From Alistipes sp. (GTDB taxonomy: Bacteria > Bacteroidota > Bacteroidia > Bacteroidales > Rikenellaceae), in the NCBI GenBank assembly GCA_017532885.1, contig JAFXIS010000069.1, positions 15,699 to 79,698 of the forward strand: a DNA stretch of 64,000 nt, in the 5' to 3' direction. The notes under the pieces are model-generated. The model was given only the letters and a program-made list of their open reading frames with translations. It was not told the origin of the DNA and did not search any database. Both the position numbers and the translations under genes were made by a program. This document shows positions 33,480 through 42,253 of the stretch, in pieces (positions within the stretch are counted from its first letter, which is position 1; each line of letters starts with the position of its first letter).

Positions 33480-33509
33480 TGTAACCTTTTTCGGGGTTTT
33501 GCGTCTAAT
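33480..33509 (+). promoter_or_regulatory. ECF-type promoter of the divergent membrane gene
   Basis: TGTAACC (33480-33486) and CGTC (33502-33505) followed by TAA have the same 16-nt AAC to CGTC gap. The flanks TTT and TTTTG are also shared with the opposite promoter. The predicted leader before the ATG at 33592 is about 75-80 nt. Confidence 0.7.
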
Positions 33510-33591
33510 ATGACAGAAACGGATGATAAATGCCGCGGCAAAGAGAAAAATACAAATAAATAATAATGTAAAACCTTAAAAAATTAGTGTT

Positions 33592-34014
33592 ATGTTTGAT
33601 GAACTTTTTATTGCTGTTATTTTTGTGGGTATCGCCTTTTTTATCTATAAGTGGATTGAATTGGTGGTGATGAAGAAGGAGCGAATTGAGATTGCATCGC
33701 GTTTGGAGGGTGATAATCTGATGGAGTATGCCAAGCGTATGCCTTTGGGCTTGGGTGCAACGGCAAAGCCCGCCGAGCAGGAGGGTGCAAGAAAGCCTCT
33801 GCATCCCGTTGGGAAAGTCTTGCGTTGGGGTATGTTTGTCGTTGGCCTCGGTGTAGGATGTCTTGCCGGTGGTTTAATTCAAGGTTGGGTAAATGAAAAG
33901 TTTGGCTATACTCCGGCAGAGTTGTCAATGTCCGGCAGTGTGTTGCTGTGCTCAGGTTTGGGACTTGTTATCTCGTTTGTGGTGGAGTATTTCCTGTATA
34001 AGAGTAATAAATAA
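33592..34014 (+). CDS. Small membrane protein, probable ECF target (DUF6249-like)
   Basis: This 140-residue protein has an N-terminal helix (about 4-25), a charged cytoplasmic loop with VVMKKERIEIASRLEG (about 25-40), then two helices (about 80-100 and 113-135) with Gly-rich GVGCLAGGLIQG. The layout resembles DUF6249 proteins of Bacteroidota; the assignment is tentative. It is divergent from the ECF sigma gene and has a matching ECF promoter, so it is probably part of that factor's regulon. Function unknown. Confidence 0.7.
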   Translation: MFDELFIAVIFVGIAFFIYKWIELVVMKKERIEIASRLEGDNLMEYAKRMPLGLGATAKPAEQEGARKPLHPVGKVLRWGMFVVGLGVGCLAGGLIQGWVNEKFGYTPAELSMSGSVLLCSGLGLVISFVVEYFLYKSNK

Positions 34015-34346
34015 TTTGGGAGTTAATGAGTTCCGCAGCTCGGTCGATGAAGTCGGCTGGGCTGTAACCATATAACCTAAAAGAATCCGTCTAACAAGGC
34101 TCTTTCGGCATCTGCCTTGTCCCCGAAATGCTCACATACGCCTAAGTATGCTGCGCTTTCGGGAACTTCGAGCAGCTTCAACCGACGCTGCGGAGTGAGT
34201 GCAGAGAAAGTTTACTTTCTTTGCCGAGCCGCAAGGAGGAAACACCACCCTTGTGGTGGGGTAAAATAGCTCTTGTTATACGAATTCTTAAAAACGCGAG
34301 GGTGTCCAAAGTTATTGGGCATCCTCTATGTCGTTTATTTATTGTT
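34015..34346. other. Intergenic region with repeat family 4 copy 2 and stem-loops
   Basis: The repeat AAAGAATCCGT...GGCATCTGCCT lies at 34079-34117 (copy 1 at 2899). It leads into a hairpin of CCCGAAA (34122-34128) with TTTCGGG, holding an inner CATAC/GTATG. Other content is an AAAGTttACTTT palindrome near 34206, CACCACCC/GGGTGGTG-like inverted sequence near 34245, and an imperfect stem 34302-34326 that could end the MBL gene. Open frames through it have no recognisable protein features. Confidence 0.45.
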
Positions 34347-35069
34347 TTACTCCATCGGGAAAACTCTAACTTCGCAAACATCAGCAAGCTCGCTCTGCAG
34401 GCGCTCGATGTCGGTCTTCTCCTCGACCTCACCGTAATGGTAGGGATAAAAGACGCAGGGACGGATAGCCTTTACAGCCTCAACGGCCTGATCTACGGTC
34501 ATCGTGTAGGGCTGATTTACGGGCAAAAATGCGATGTCGATATTCTCGAGTGCAAGCATCTCGGGTGTAGGTTCGGTATCGCCTGCAATATAGATGCGCA
34601 GGTCGTTGTCGATGGTCAAAACATAGCCGCAATCCTCGCGTGCCTGTGGGTGGAAATCGGTGTGACCCTCGGTTGTGTTGTATGCCGCAACGGCCTCAAT
34701 CACGACATTTGGCAGGGGTTGTGCCTTCATTCCGGGAGTCATAACGACAGCCTCGCCGTCGAAAACTTCGGCCGAGGTTTTGTCGCAGATAATCACGCTG
34801 TTGCGAGTGGATATATCATCAATTGCTGCACGGTCCAAATGGTCGTAGTGTGAGTGCGTTACGAGTACTACATCGGCCTTCGGCAGTTGGGCATATTTTG
34901 CATACTCGGCTACGGGGTCGTTGTAGATGTGCTTGTCGCCAATGGTAATGGCGAATGATGCGTGCTTGAAGAAGGTGAATGTAACGGCGCCCTCCTCGCC
35001 ATATCGTACTGTATCGGTGGGGTATTCGGGCTTGTTTGCCTTGCCCCCGAAAATTGAGAATAATGACAT
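34347..35069 (-). CDS. Metallo-beta-lactamase-fold hydrolase
   Basis: This 240-residue protein has the zinc site THSHYDHLD (about 72-80), a following D in YIAGDTEPTPEM, and a terminal H in YPYHYGEVEE, the order of UPF0173/UlaG-like MBL enzymes. Such enzymes act as lactonases, phosphodiesterases or N-acyl hydrolases; the substrate cannot be assigned. The start is supported by a promoter 34 bp upstream. It is monocistronic and divergent from plsC. Confidence 0.85.
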   Translation of the reverse strand: MSLFSIFGGKANKPEYPTDTVRYGEEGAVTFTFFKHASFAITIGDKHIYNDPVAEYAKYAQLPKADVVLVTHSHYDHLDRAAIDDISTRNSVIICDKTSAEVFDGEAVVMTPGMKAQPLPNVVIEAVAAYNTTEGHTDFHPQAREDCGYVLTIDNDLRIYIAGDTEPTPEMLALENIDIAFLPVNQPYTMTVDQAVEAVKAIRPCVFYPYHYGEVEEKTDIERLQSELADVCEVRVFPME

Positions 35070-35102
35070 ATTTTCTTGGGTTTAATATTGTTGCTCTAAC
35101 TG

Positions 35103-35134
35103 CAAATATAATACTCGAAATCGAAAATTTCAAA
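35103..35134 (-). promoter_or_regulatory. Promoter of the MBL hydrolase gene
   Basis: Minus strand TTTG (35134-35131), a 20-nt spacer and TATATTTG (35110-35103). Confidence 0.65.
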
Positions 35135-35213
35135 TCTTTTGTTGCCGATGTTATAATTGGGTCGAATGATGTCTGCGGATGTTGAAAAATCGTTGAAAAA
35201 AGTGGGGTAAAAA

Positions 35214-35245
35214 TTTGTGTCGGTGGCTAAAAATGAGTAAATTTG
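35214..35245 (+). promoter_or_regulatory. plsC promoter
   Basis: TTTG (35214-35217), a 20-nt spacer and TAAATTTG (35238-35245) precede the ATG at 35279 by 33 bp. Confidence 0.65.
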
Positions 35246-35278
35246 CAAGATGAAGAATTGTAACCTAAATTTTGTATT

Positions 35279-36022
35279 ATGTTGAGTATTTTATATTACC
35301 TGTTTACGCTTTTGCAGGTGACATTCTGGTTTGTGGTGTCGATTATTGTGCTGATTATCACATATCCTTTCGATAAGAGTCGCCGTTGGGTGCATGAGTG
35401 CTCGCGTATTATATGCACAACGCTGTTCGGAGTGCCTCCCCGTATGCGTCGTACGATTGAGGGCTTGGAGAATGTCGATAAGAGTAAGTCGTATGTGATG
35501 GTAATTAACCATAATTCGGGTTTCGATATTTTTGCGGCTTATAAAATTCCGTTGAATTTCCGCTGGGTTTCGAAGAAGGAGGTCTTCTATGTTCCGTTTA
35601 TGGGCCCGTTGCTCTATATTCACGGCGATATCCCTATCAATCGCGGTAATGCTGCTGCCGCTATGGCAAAGGTTATCGAGGATGGAAAACTTTGGATTAA
35701 GCGCGGTGCGAGCGTGGCAATCTTCCCCGAGGGCACTCGCTCAAAGGATGGCGAGATTCATCGTTTCAAGGCCGGAGCTTTCAACTTGGCAAAGGAGGCG
35801 GGTGTTGAGATTCTGCCCGTAGTAATGACCGGTACGAACAATATGTTCCGCAAGAAGTGGCTGATTAATTGGACCAATCATATCGCAATCAAGGTCTTGA
35901 AGCCCGTGCCGGTAGAGGAGGTTGCCGCTTTGGAGGCAAAGGAGCTGGCTGCGAATACTCAGCAGCGCATGATCGAGGCGTTGGCGGAGTTGCGCGAGAA
36001 GGTGAAAAATGAGAAAAAATAA
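35279..36022 (+). CDS. plsC: 1-acyl-sn-glycerol-3-phosphate acyltransferase
   Basis: This 247-residue protein has one or two N-terminal membrane helices and then the acyltransferase motifs: block I NHNSGFDIF (the NHxxxxD catalytic pair, about residue 77 onward), block II region with INRGNAAAAM, block III FPEGTRSKDG, and block IV LPVVMTGT. PlsC acylates lysophosphatidate to phosphatidate at the inner membrane in phospholipid synthesis. It has its own promoter and a short gap before the parE operon. Confidence 0.92.
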   Translation: MLSILYYLFTLLQVTFWFVVSIIVLIITYPFDKSRRWVHECSRIICTTLFGVPPRMRRTIEGLENVDKSKSYVMVINHNSGFDIFAAYKIPLNFRWVSKKEVFYVPFMGPLLYIHGDIPINRGNAAAAMAKVIEDGKLWIKRGASVAIFPEGTRSKDGEIHRFKAGAFNLAKEAGVEILPVVMTGTNNMFRKKWLINWTNHIAIKVLKPVPVEEVAALEAKELAANTQQRMIEALAELREKVKNEKK

Positions 36023-36027
36023 TCTTC

Positions 36028-36046
36028 TGTGACACGAATTGTCACA
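36028..36046. promoter_or_regulatory. Inverted repeat upstream of parE
   Basis: TGTGACA and TGTCACA are separated by 5 nt, a perfect 7-bp dyad just upstream of the parE -7 box. Spacing differs from the CRP consensus (TGTGA-N6-TCACA has N6; here N9 by that count). It could be an operator or a weak plsC terminator. Confidence 0.4.
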
Positions 36047-36055
36047 TGGGAATGA

Positions 36056-36063
36056 TAGCTTTG
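36056..36063 (+). promoter_or_regulatory. parE promoter -7 box
   Basis: TAGCTTTG matches TAnnTTTG. It leaves a leader of about 110 nt before the ATG at 36180. No TTTG lies at the correct distance. Confidence 0.4.
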
Positions 36064-36086
36064 CTGCGATGTTTTAATCTCTTTAG

Positions 36087-36150
36087 AGAGGACGAAGCCG
36101 AACAGTGGCGAAACTTAAAGAGAGCGAAACTAAAAGAGGACAAAGCTGAA
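36087..36150 (+). repeat. Purine-rich nested direct repeats in the parE leader
   Basis: AGAGGACGAAGCCGAA (36087-36102) recurs as AGAGGACAAAGCTGAA (36135-36150). Between them GCGAAACTTAAAGAG (36108-36122) is repeated as GCGAAACTAAAAGAG (36124-36138) with a 16-bp period. The leader has almost no pyrimidine runs and no open frame. Confidence 0.6.
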
Positions 36151-36179
36151 AGAATAGCAAGAGGAGAATAAACGAAAAT

Positions 36180-38054
36180 ATGGCGAATAATATAAAAAAC
36201 AACACGCCCGTTGCGGCATATGACGACGATGCGATAAAGACCTTGTCGCCGCGAGAGCATTTGCGCCTGCGTCCGGGTATGTATATCGGAAAGTTGGGCG
36301 ACGGCTCACAGTCCGACGATGGTATCTATGTGCTTATCAAGGAGACGGTCGATAACTCTATCGACGAGTTTATCATGGGAGCCGGCGATAAGATTGAGAT
36401 AACTATTGAGGATAATGTTGTGACGGTGCGTGACTATGGTCGAGGTATTCCATTGAAGTCGTTGTCGGCAGCCGTAAGCCAGATGAATACGGGCGGTAAA
36501 TATGAGGGCGATGCCTTCAAAAAGACTGTTGGTTTGAATGGCGTCGGCGTGAAGGCTGTGAATATGTTGTCGAGTGAGTTTATGGCGCGCTCGGTGCGTG
36601 ATGGCGAGGCACACGAGGTGTCGTTTGCGCAGGGATTGGAACTCTCGGACAGGTGGGAGAGCGGCGTGAGTGAGAAGAATGGTACGATGATTCGCTTCCG
36701 CGTGGATGAGGAGATTTTCGGTCAGTATAGTTACAATATGGACTATGTTGAGCAGCTGGTGCGCAACTATACATACCTCAACCTCGGGCTGAAGATTATC
36801 CTCAACGGCAAGGAGTATGTCTCGAAAAATGGTCTTTTGGATTTGGTGAACGATAATCTCTCGGAGGAGCCTTTGTATCCGCCAATCTATCTATCGGGTG
36901 AGGATATCGATGTGGTTATTACCCACGGTACGGGCTATGGCGAGAGCTATTATTCGTTCGTAAATGGTCAGTATACTCCGCAGGGAGGTACGCATCAGGC
37001 GGCATTCCGCGCTTCGGTGGCAAAGGTTATCAAAGAGTTTTACAAGAAGGATTACGATCCGACCGATGTGCGAGGCTCTATCATTGCGGCTGTGTCGATT
37101 CGTATGAACGACCCAGTATTTGAGTCGCAGACGAAGATTCGCCTCGGCTCAAAGGAGATAGCTCCGGGTGTGTCGATGCAGCAGTTTGTGAATGATTTCT
37201 TGTCGGTGGATTTGGATAATTATCTGCATAAGCACGCCGAAACAGCTCAGGTTTTGCAGAAGAAAATTGCCGAAAATGAGAAGGAACGCAAGGCTATTTC
37301 GGGTATCCAGAAGAAGGCGCGCGAAACGGCAAAGAAGGTGGCGGTAAATAACCGCAAGTTGCGCGATTGCAAGGTGCATCTTACCGACTCGAAGAATGAA
37401 TTGGCAGAAAAAACCATGATATTTATCACTGAGGGTTTGTCGGCGATGGGCCCTATTACGATGACGCGTGATGCTATGACGCAGGCGGTGTTCTGCTTGC
37501 GTGGTAAGCCGCTCAACTGCTATGGACTAACGAAGAAGGTGGTTTACGAGAATGAGGAGTTCAACCTCTTGCAGTCGGCGCTGAATATTGAGGATGGCTT
37601 GGAGAATTTGCGTTTTAATAAGGTTATTATCGCAACCGATGCCGATGTCGATGGTATGCACATTCGTTTGTTGATGACTTCGTTCTTTGTACAGTTCTTC
37701 CCCGAGTTGATTCGTGCCGGACATCTCTACATCTTGCAGACTCCGCTGTTCCGCGTGCAGAACAAGAAGGAGAATTTCTATTGCTACACCGACGAGGAAC
37801 GCCAAATGGCGATAAAGAAGTGTGGGGCAACGGCTGAGATTACCCGATTCAAAGGTTTGGGTGAGATTTCGCCTGAGGAGTTTAAGGATTTGATTGGCGA
37901 GAACATGCGTTTGGATAAGGTGCGCCTGACAAAGGATGACCCGATTAACGATATGTTGGAGTTCTATATGGGTAAGAATACTTTTGAGCGTCAGGGATTT
38001 ATTATCGACAACCTGCGTATCGAGGAGGATATTACCGATGAGGTTGTGGCATAG
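36180..38054 (+). CDS. parE: DNA topoisomerase IV subunit B (ParE)
   Basis: This 624-residue protein starts with a GHKL ATPase domain: [27 protein letters not shown] (Glu/Asn site), DYGRGIP, and [14 protein letters not shown]. The transducer domain contains [11 protein letters not shown]. In the TOPRIM part the usual EGDSA reads ITEGLSAMG, a variant expected in Bacteroidota ParE, and [14 protein letters not shown] gives the metal aspartates. With ParC it decatenates daughter chromosomes. ParC follows after 55 bp. The separate gyrA downstream supports the topo IV assignment over gyrase. Confidence 0.9.
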   Translation: MANNIKNNTPVAAYDDDAIKTLSPREHLRLRPGMYIGKLGDGSQSDDGIYVLIKETVDNSIDEFIMGAGDKIEITIEDNVVTVRDYGRGIPLKSLSAAVSQMNTGGKYEGDAFKKTVGLNGVGVKAVNMLSSEFMARSVRDGEAHEVSFAQGLELSDRWESGVSEKNGTMIRFRVDEEIFGQYSYNMDYVEQLVRNYTYLNLGLKIILNGKEYVSKNGLLDLVNDNLSEEPLYPPIYLSGEDIDVVITHGTGYGESYYSFVNGQYTPQGGTHQAAFRASVAKVIKEFYKKDYDPTDVRGSIIAAVSIRMNDPVFESQTKIRLGSKEIAPGVSMQQFVNDFLSVDLDNYLHKHAETAQVLQKKIAENEKERKAISGIQKKARETAKKVAVNNRKLRDCKVHLTDSKNELAEKTMIFITEGLSAMGPITMTRDAMTQAVFCLRGKPLNCYGLTKKVVYENEEFNLLQSALNIEDGLENLRFNKVIIATDADVDGMHIRLLMTSFFVQFFPELIRAGHLYILQTPLFRVQNKKENFYCYTDEERQMAIKKCGATAEITRFKGLGEISPEEFKDLIGENMRLDKVRLTKDDPINDMLEFYMGKNTFERQGFIIDNLRIEEDITDEVVA

Positions 38055-38109
38055 CGAATGTCCATGGCGAAAATAAATGATTTGCAAACAGAAGAAAAAT
38101 CTACCATAG

Positions 38110-40905
38110 ATGGCAGAAGATAAAGATATAATCAAGGAGCAGGAGGCGTTGCCGATGGATGAGGAGTTAGCATCGTCGGAGGAGTTGCAGCCCGTAGCCA
38201 ATAGTAAGTTCAATCGCTTGTTTGGCGATTCGGGTAATTTGCGCAAACTTACAGGTATGTACCAGAATTGGTTTCTGGACTATGCCTCGTATGTTATTTT
38301 GGAGCGTGCTGTGCCGCATATCGACGACGGCTTGAAGCCCGTGCAGCGTCGTATTCTGCATACGATGAAACGCCACTGTGCCGAGGGTGTCAGAACAAAG
38401 GTTCAGAGCATTGTGGGTGATGTGATGAAGTATCACCCTCATGGTGACGCCTCTATCAAAGACGCGTTGGTGCAACTCGGTCAAAAGGGATTGCTGATTG
38501 ATACGCAAGGTAACTGGGGTAACATTCTTACGGGCGATGAGGCTGCGGCAGGTCGTTATATCGAGGCGCGTTTGTCGAAGTTTGCGTTGGATGTGGTCTA
38601 CAATAACAAGACTACCGAGTGGATGCGTTCGTATGATGGCCGTAATGAGGAACCTGTGACTCTGCCTGTAAAGTTCCCGCTATTGTTGGCACAAGGTACC
38701 GAGGGTATCGCCGTAGGTTTGGCATCGAAGATTCTGCCACACAACTTCAATGAGTTGATTTCGGCTTGTATTGCCCATCTTCGAGGTGAGGACTTTCAGC
38801 TTCTGCCTGATTTCCCGACAGGAGGTTTGATGGATGCCAGCCGTTATAACGATGGCCTTCGAGGTGGCGCGGTGAAGGTGCGTGCGCGTATTTCGAAGGT
38901 TGATAAGCGTACTTTGGTTATTACCGAGATACCTTTTTCTACAACTTCAGAGTCAATCAAAGAGTCGATTATCAAGGCTAACGAGAAGGGTAAGATTAAG
39001 ATTAAGAAGGTCGATGACTTGACCGCCGATAAGGTCGAGATTGTTATCCATGTGGCAAACGACGAGTCGTCGGATAAGACTATTGATGCGCTTTATGCCT
39101 TTACTTCGTGTGAGGTGTCAATATCGCCTAACGCCTGCGTTATTTGGGATGATAAGCCCCATTTTATGGGTGTGAAAGATATCCTGCGTCGCTCGGCGGA
39201 GCATACCAAAGCTCTGTTGGGTAAGGAGTTGGAAATTCGCCTGTTTGAACTCAATGAGGCTTGGCATGCAGCATCGCTGGAGCGTATTTTTATTGAGAAT
39301 AAGCTCTATCAGCTCATCGAGGGCTGCCGCTCGCATGAGGAGGCCTATGCTGCGGTGGATAAGGGCTTGGAGCCTTTCAAAAAACAGTTGCGCCGCGAGG
39401 TTACCGAGGAGGATGTGAAACGCCTTACGGAGTTGAAATTCATCCGTATCTCGAAGTTCGATTCCGAGAAAGCAGATAACGAAATTAAGAAGATTGAGGA
39501 GGATATCAAGGCTACGAAGCACGATTTGGCTCACCTGACCGATTATGCAATTGCTTATTATGAGCGTATTCGTGAAAAGTATGGCAAGGGTCGTGAGCGT
39601 AAGACCGAAATCCGCGAGTTCGATACAATTGAGGCTACAAAGGTGGCGGTTACAAATGCCAAACTCTATGTCGATAGGGCAGAGGGCTTCTTCGGAATCG
39701 GCAAGGGTATGAAGGATGCCGAGTTTGTATGCGATTGTAGCGATATTGACGATGTGATAGTGATTTTGAAGGATGGTCGCTATACGATTACAAAGGTTAG
39801 CGACAAGGCCTTCTTCGATAAGAATATCTACTATATCGGCGTATTTAAGCGCAACGATGAGCGCACGATTTACAATGTGTTGTATCGTGATGGAAGGGGC
39901 GGCGCTATTATGATGAAGCGCTGCGCAATTAAGAGCATCACGCGCGACAAGGAGTACGACCTGACGAAGGGTACGCCGAAGAGCGAGATTTTGTATATGT
40001 CGGTAAATCCCAATGGTGAGGCCGAGGTGTTGAAAATCTATTTCCGTCCGCGTCCGCGCCTGAAGAAGGTTATAGTTGATTTGGACTTCTCGACCGTCGC
40101 AATCAAGGGTCGCCAGAGTCAGGGTAACCTATTCTCGCGTTACGGTATTCACAAGATTGTCTTGAAGGAGAGGGGAACTTCGACTCTGGGAGGTCAGAAT
40201 ATCTGGTTTGACGAGGATGTGCGTCGCCTCAATACCGATGGCCGAGGTCAGCTGCTTGGCGAATTTAAGGGCGATGATAAACTTGTGGTGTGGACCTCGA
40301 AGTATCAATATTACATCACAGGCTTCGGTGTAGACCAGCATTTCCCCGACGAGACGGTGCGTGTAGAGCGTTATGTTGCGGGCAAGGTGTATAGCCTCTG
40401 CTATTTCGATAAGGAGCAGGGTTACTACTATATGAAGCGTTTCCAATTGGAGGCCAGTGAGCGCATGCAGTCGTTCTTGGATGACGAGGCTACGATGGAG
40501 TTTGTTGCCATTACAGATTGTGAGGGCGCAACGCTTGTTGTAAGCTATAAGGGTGCGCATGCTTCGCGACCCGATGATGAGGTGGATGTCGATTCGTTCA
40601 TCGGCGTAAAGAGTCATCGCGCGAAGGGTAAGCGTATTACGACCTATGAGGTGGCTGCGTTGAACTTTGTCGAGCCGGAGAAGCCTGAGGTTGAAGAGGA
40701 TGAAAATCCGGATGACGAGGCTGATTCTGCGGAGGAGAATGCGCCGGCGGAGGAGAACTTTGAGCCAGATGTAGTGGATATGGGTGATGCGATGTCGGTT
40801 GTTGCCAATATGGAGGATAATGCAGACTATGTCGCAGAACCTGTAACGAAAGAGGAAGAGGAGGTTGCTATTGTGCTGAATCCCGAGCAACTAAACTTGT
40901 TCTAA
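38110..40905 (+). CDS. parC: DNA topoisomerase IV subunit A (ParC)
   Basis: This 931-residue protein has a breakage-reunion domain with DDGLKPVQRRILHTM, HPHGDASIKDALVQLG and the catalytic Tyr150 (AGRYIEARL). A coiled-coil gate and a C-terminal beta-pinwheel-like region follow, and a strongly acidic tail (about 855-925, many Glu/Asp) ends in PEQLNLF. The quinolone-site serine of E. coli ParC (Ser80) aligns with Ala114. The gene follows parE and precedes aroK by 11 bp. Confidence 0.9.
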   Translation: MAEDKDIIKEQEALPMDEELASSEELQPVANSKFNRLFGDSGNLRKLTGMYQNWFLDYASYVILERAVPHIDDGLKPVQRRILHTMKRHCAEGVRTKVQSIVGDVMKYHPHGDASIKDALVQLGQKGLLIDTQGNWGNILTGDEAAAGRYIEARLSKFALDVVYNNKTTEWMRSYDGRNEEPVTLPVKFPLLLAQGTEGIAVGLASKILPHNFNELISACIAHLRGEDFQLLPDFPTGGLMDASRYNDGLRGGAVKVRARISKVDKRTLVITEIPFSTTSESIKESIIKANEKGKIKIKKVDDLTADKVEIVIHVANDESSDKTIDALYAFTSCEVSISPNACVIWDDKPHFMGVKDILRRSAEHTKALLGKELEIRLFELNEAWHAASLERIFIENKLYQLIEGCRSHEEAYAAVDKGLEPFKKQLRREVTEEDVKRLTELKFIRISKFDSEKADNEIKKIEEDIKATKHDLAHLTDYAIAYYERIREKYGKGRERKTEIREFDTIEATKVAVTNAKLYVDRAEGFFGIGKGMKDAEFVCDCSDIDDVIVILKDGRYTITKVSDKAFFDKNIYYIGVFKRNDERTIYNVLYRDGRGGAIMMKRCAIKSITRDKEYDLTKGTPKSEILYMSVNPNGEAEVLKIYFRPRPRLKKVIVDLDFSTVAIKGRQSQGNLFSRYGIHKIVLKERGTSTLGGQNIWFDEDVRRLNTDGRGQLLGEFKGDDKLVVWTSKYQYYITGFGVDQHFPDETVRVERYVAGKVYSLCYFDKEQGYYYMKRFQLEASERMQSFLDDEATMEFVAITDCEGATLVVSYKGAHASRPDDEVDVDSFIGVKSHRAKGKRITTYEVAALNFVEPEKPEVEEDENPDDEADSAEENAPAEENFEPDVVDMGDAMSVVANMEDNADYVAEPVTKEEEEVAIVLNPEQLNLF

Positions 40906-40916
40906 AAAGTACGACG

Positions 40917-41441
40917 ATGAAGATATTTCTGGTCGGATATATGGGTTGTGGCAAGAGTACGCTTGGACGGAAAATTGCCAAGGTTGCGGGGCTTAACTTC
41001 GTCGATATGGACTCAAAGATTGAGCAGAGAGAAGGTGCTTCGGTTGCCGATATATTCCATTATGAAGGTGAGGAGTATTTTCGTAGGGCAGAGAGGCAAC
41101 TTATGGAGGAGTTGGCTGCGCAGGATGAGGATATGGTTATCTCGACCGGTGGTGGCGCTCCAGTGTGGCGGGATAATGTTGAGTTTATGAACCAGGCGGG
41201 AAAGACTTTTTACCTGCGACGCTCGGCACGACAGATAGCCTCACGCCTAAGCCCTCATGGTAGGCAGAAACGCCCCAAATTGCGCGGTCTGAATGACGAG
41301 GAGTTGGTAGCTTTTATGACCGAAAATATGGCGGAGCGAGAGCCTTATTACGCTAAAGCAGAGTATTGCATTGAGTGCGAGGAGCGCAGCGATGCAGAGA
41401 TTATAGAGATTATTTTGCAACACATAAAGGATAATGAATAA
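40917..41441 (+). CDS. aroK: Shikimate kinase
   Basis: This 174-residue protein has P-loop GYMGCGKST (7-15), the substrate Asp in FVDMDSKIE, GEEYFRRAE, and the GGGAPVW segment, all typical of AroK. The lid region carries SPHGRQKRPKLRG. It phosphorylates shikimate at the 3-OH in aromatic amino-acid synthesis. It overlaps murI by 8 bp, so translation is coupled. Confidence 0.95.
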   Translation: MKIFLVGYMGCGKSTLGRKIAKVAGLNFVDMDSKIEQREGASVADIFHYEGEEYFRRAERQLMEELAAQDEDMVISTGGGAPVWRDNVEFMNQAGKTFYLRRSARQIASRLSPHGRQKRPKLRGLNDEELVAFMTENMAEREPYYAKAEYCIECEERSDAEIIEIILQHIKDNE

Positions 41442-42216
41442 TAATCCCATAGGTATCTACGATTCGGGCTTTGGAGGCTTGTCGGTGTGGCGAGAGTTGT
41501 ATCGAGCCCTGCCTGCGGAGTCGTTGGTGTATTTGGGGGATGGGAAGAATTGTCCTTATGGTTCATTGTCGGAGGAGCGGATACGCCATTTGGCAGAGCA
41601 GTCAGTAAAGGTGCTTCTTGAGAAGGGCTGCAAAATGGTGGTCGTGGCATGTAATACTGCGACCTCTGCGGCAATAGAGTATCTGCGTGAGCGATATCCG
41701 AATGTGCCGTTTGTGGGCTTGGAGCCTGCAATAAAACCTGCATGCCTGAATACCAAAACGGGCGTTGTAGGTGTTGTAGCTACCGAGAGAAGCCTTGCCG
41801 GAGCAAAGTTTTTGACAACATTGGCGCGCTATGGCGAGGGGGTAAAGGTTATAAAGGCTGTAGGACGAGGTTTTGTCGAGGCGGTGGAGCGCGACGAGGA
41901 GGATGGCGAGCATACGGAGCAGTTGGTGCGCGATGTCGTTGAGCCTATCGTTGCGGAGGGCGCGGATATTATCGTTCTCGGATGTACGCATTATCCGTTT
42001 CTGCGAGATGTAATTGAGCGTGTGGTGTCAGGTCACGAAGTGTTGATTATTGATTCGGGGGAGGCTGTGGAAAAACGCGTGGAGAGCCTTTTGGATGAGA
42101 ATGATTTACGCTCGGATGCAACTCTGACGCCTCAATATGAATTTTTAACTTTCGCCGATGAGGAGTATCGCAGGCGATTGGAACAAAAGGCTCGGACGAT
42201 AGTCGGGAGCCGGTAA
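41434..42216 (+). CDS. murI: Glutamate racemase
   Basis: This 260-residue protein has the two catalytic cysteines in VVACNTATSA (Cys73) and LGCTHYPFL (Cys184), and IYDSGFGGLSV at the N-terminus. It makes D-glutamate for peptidoglycan. It overlaps aroK by 8 bp and lies 37 bp before ftsK, in a cluster linking cell-wall precursor supply to chromosome segregation. Confidence 0.95.
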   Translation: MNNNPIGIYDSGFGGLSVWRELYRALPAESLVYLGDGKNCPYGSLSEERIRHLAEQSVKVLLEKGCKMVVVACNTATSAAIEYLRERYPNVPFVGLEPAIKPACLNTKTGVVGVVATERSLAGAKFLTTLARYGEGVKVIKAVGRGFVEAVERDEEDGEHTEQLVRDVVEPIVAEGADIIVLGCTHYPFLRDVIERVVSGHEVLIIDSGEAVEKRVESLLDENDLRSDATLTPQYEFLTFADEEYRRRLEQKARTIVGSR

Positions 42217-42253
42217 GTCGTTTAAGTTTTATAATTTTAGAGCCTGAAAATAT

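Noticed and set aside
34060..34095. GTAACC followed by CCGTCTAA, resembling the ECF promoters at 33418-33509
   Set aside because: The gap from AAC to CGTC is 19 nt, not 16, the flanking bases differ, and it lies within repeat family 4 with no gene directly downstream.
34221..34853. A 210-codon plus-strand frame antisense to the MBL hydrolase
   Set aside because: It is a shadow of the well-supported hydrolase on the minus strand and begins within a repeat region.
36028..36046. CRP-like site upstream of parE
   Set aside because: The half-sites TGTGA/TCACA are present but separated by 9 nt rather than 6, so a CRP family site is not claimed.
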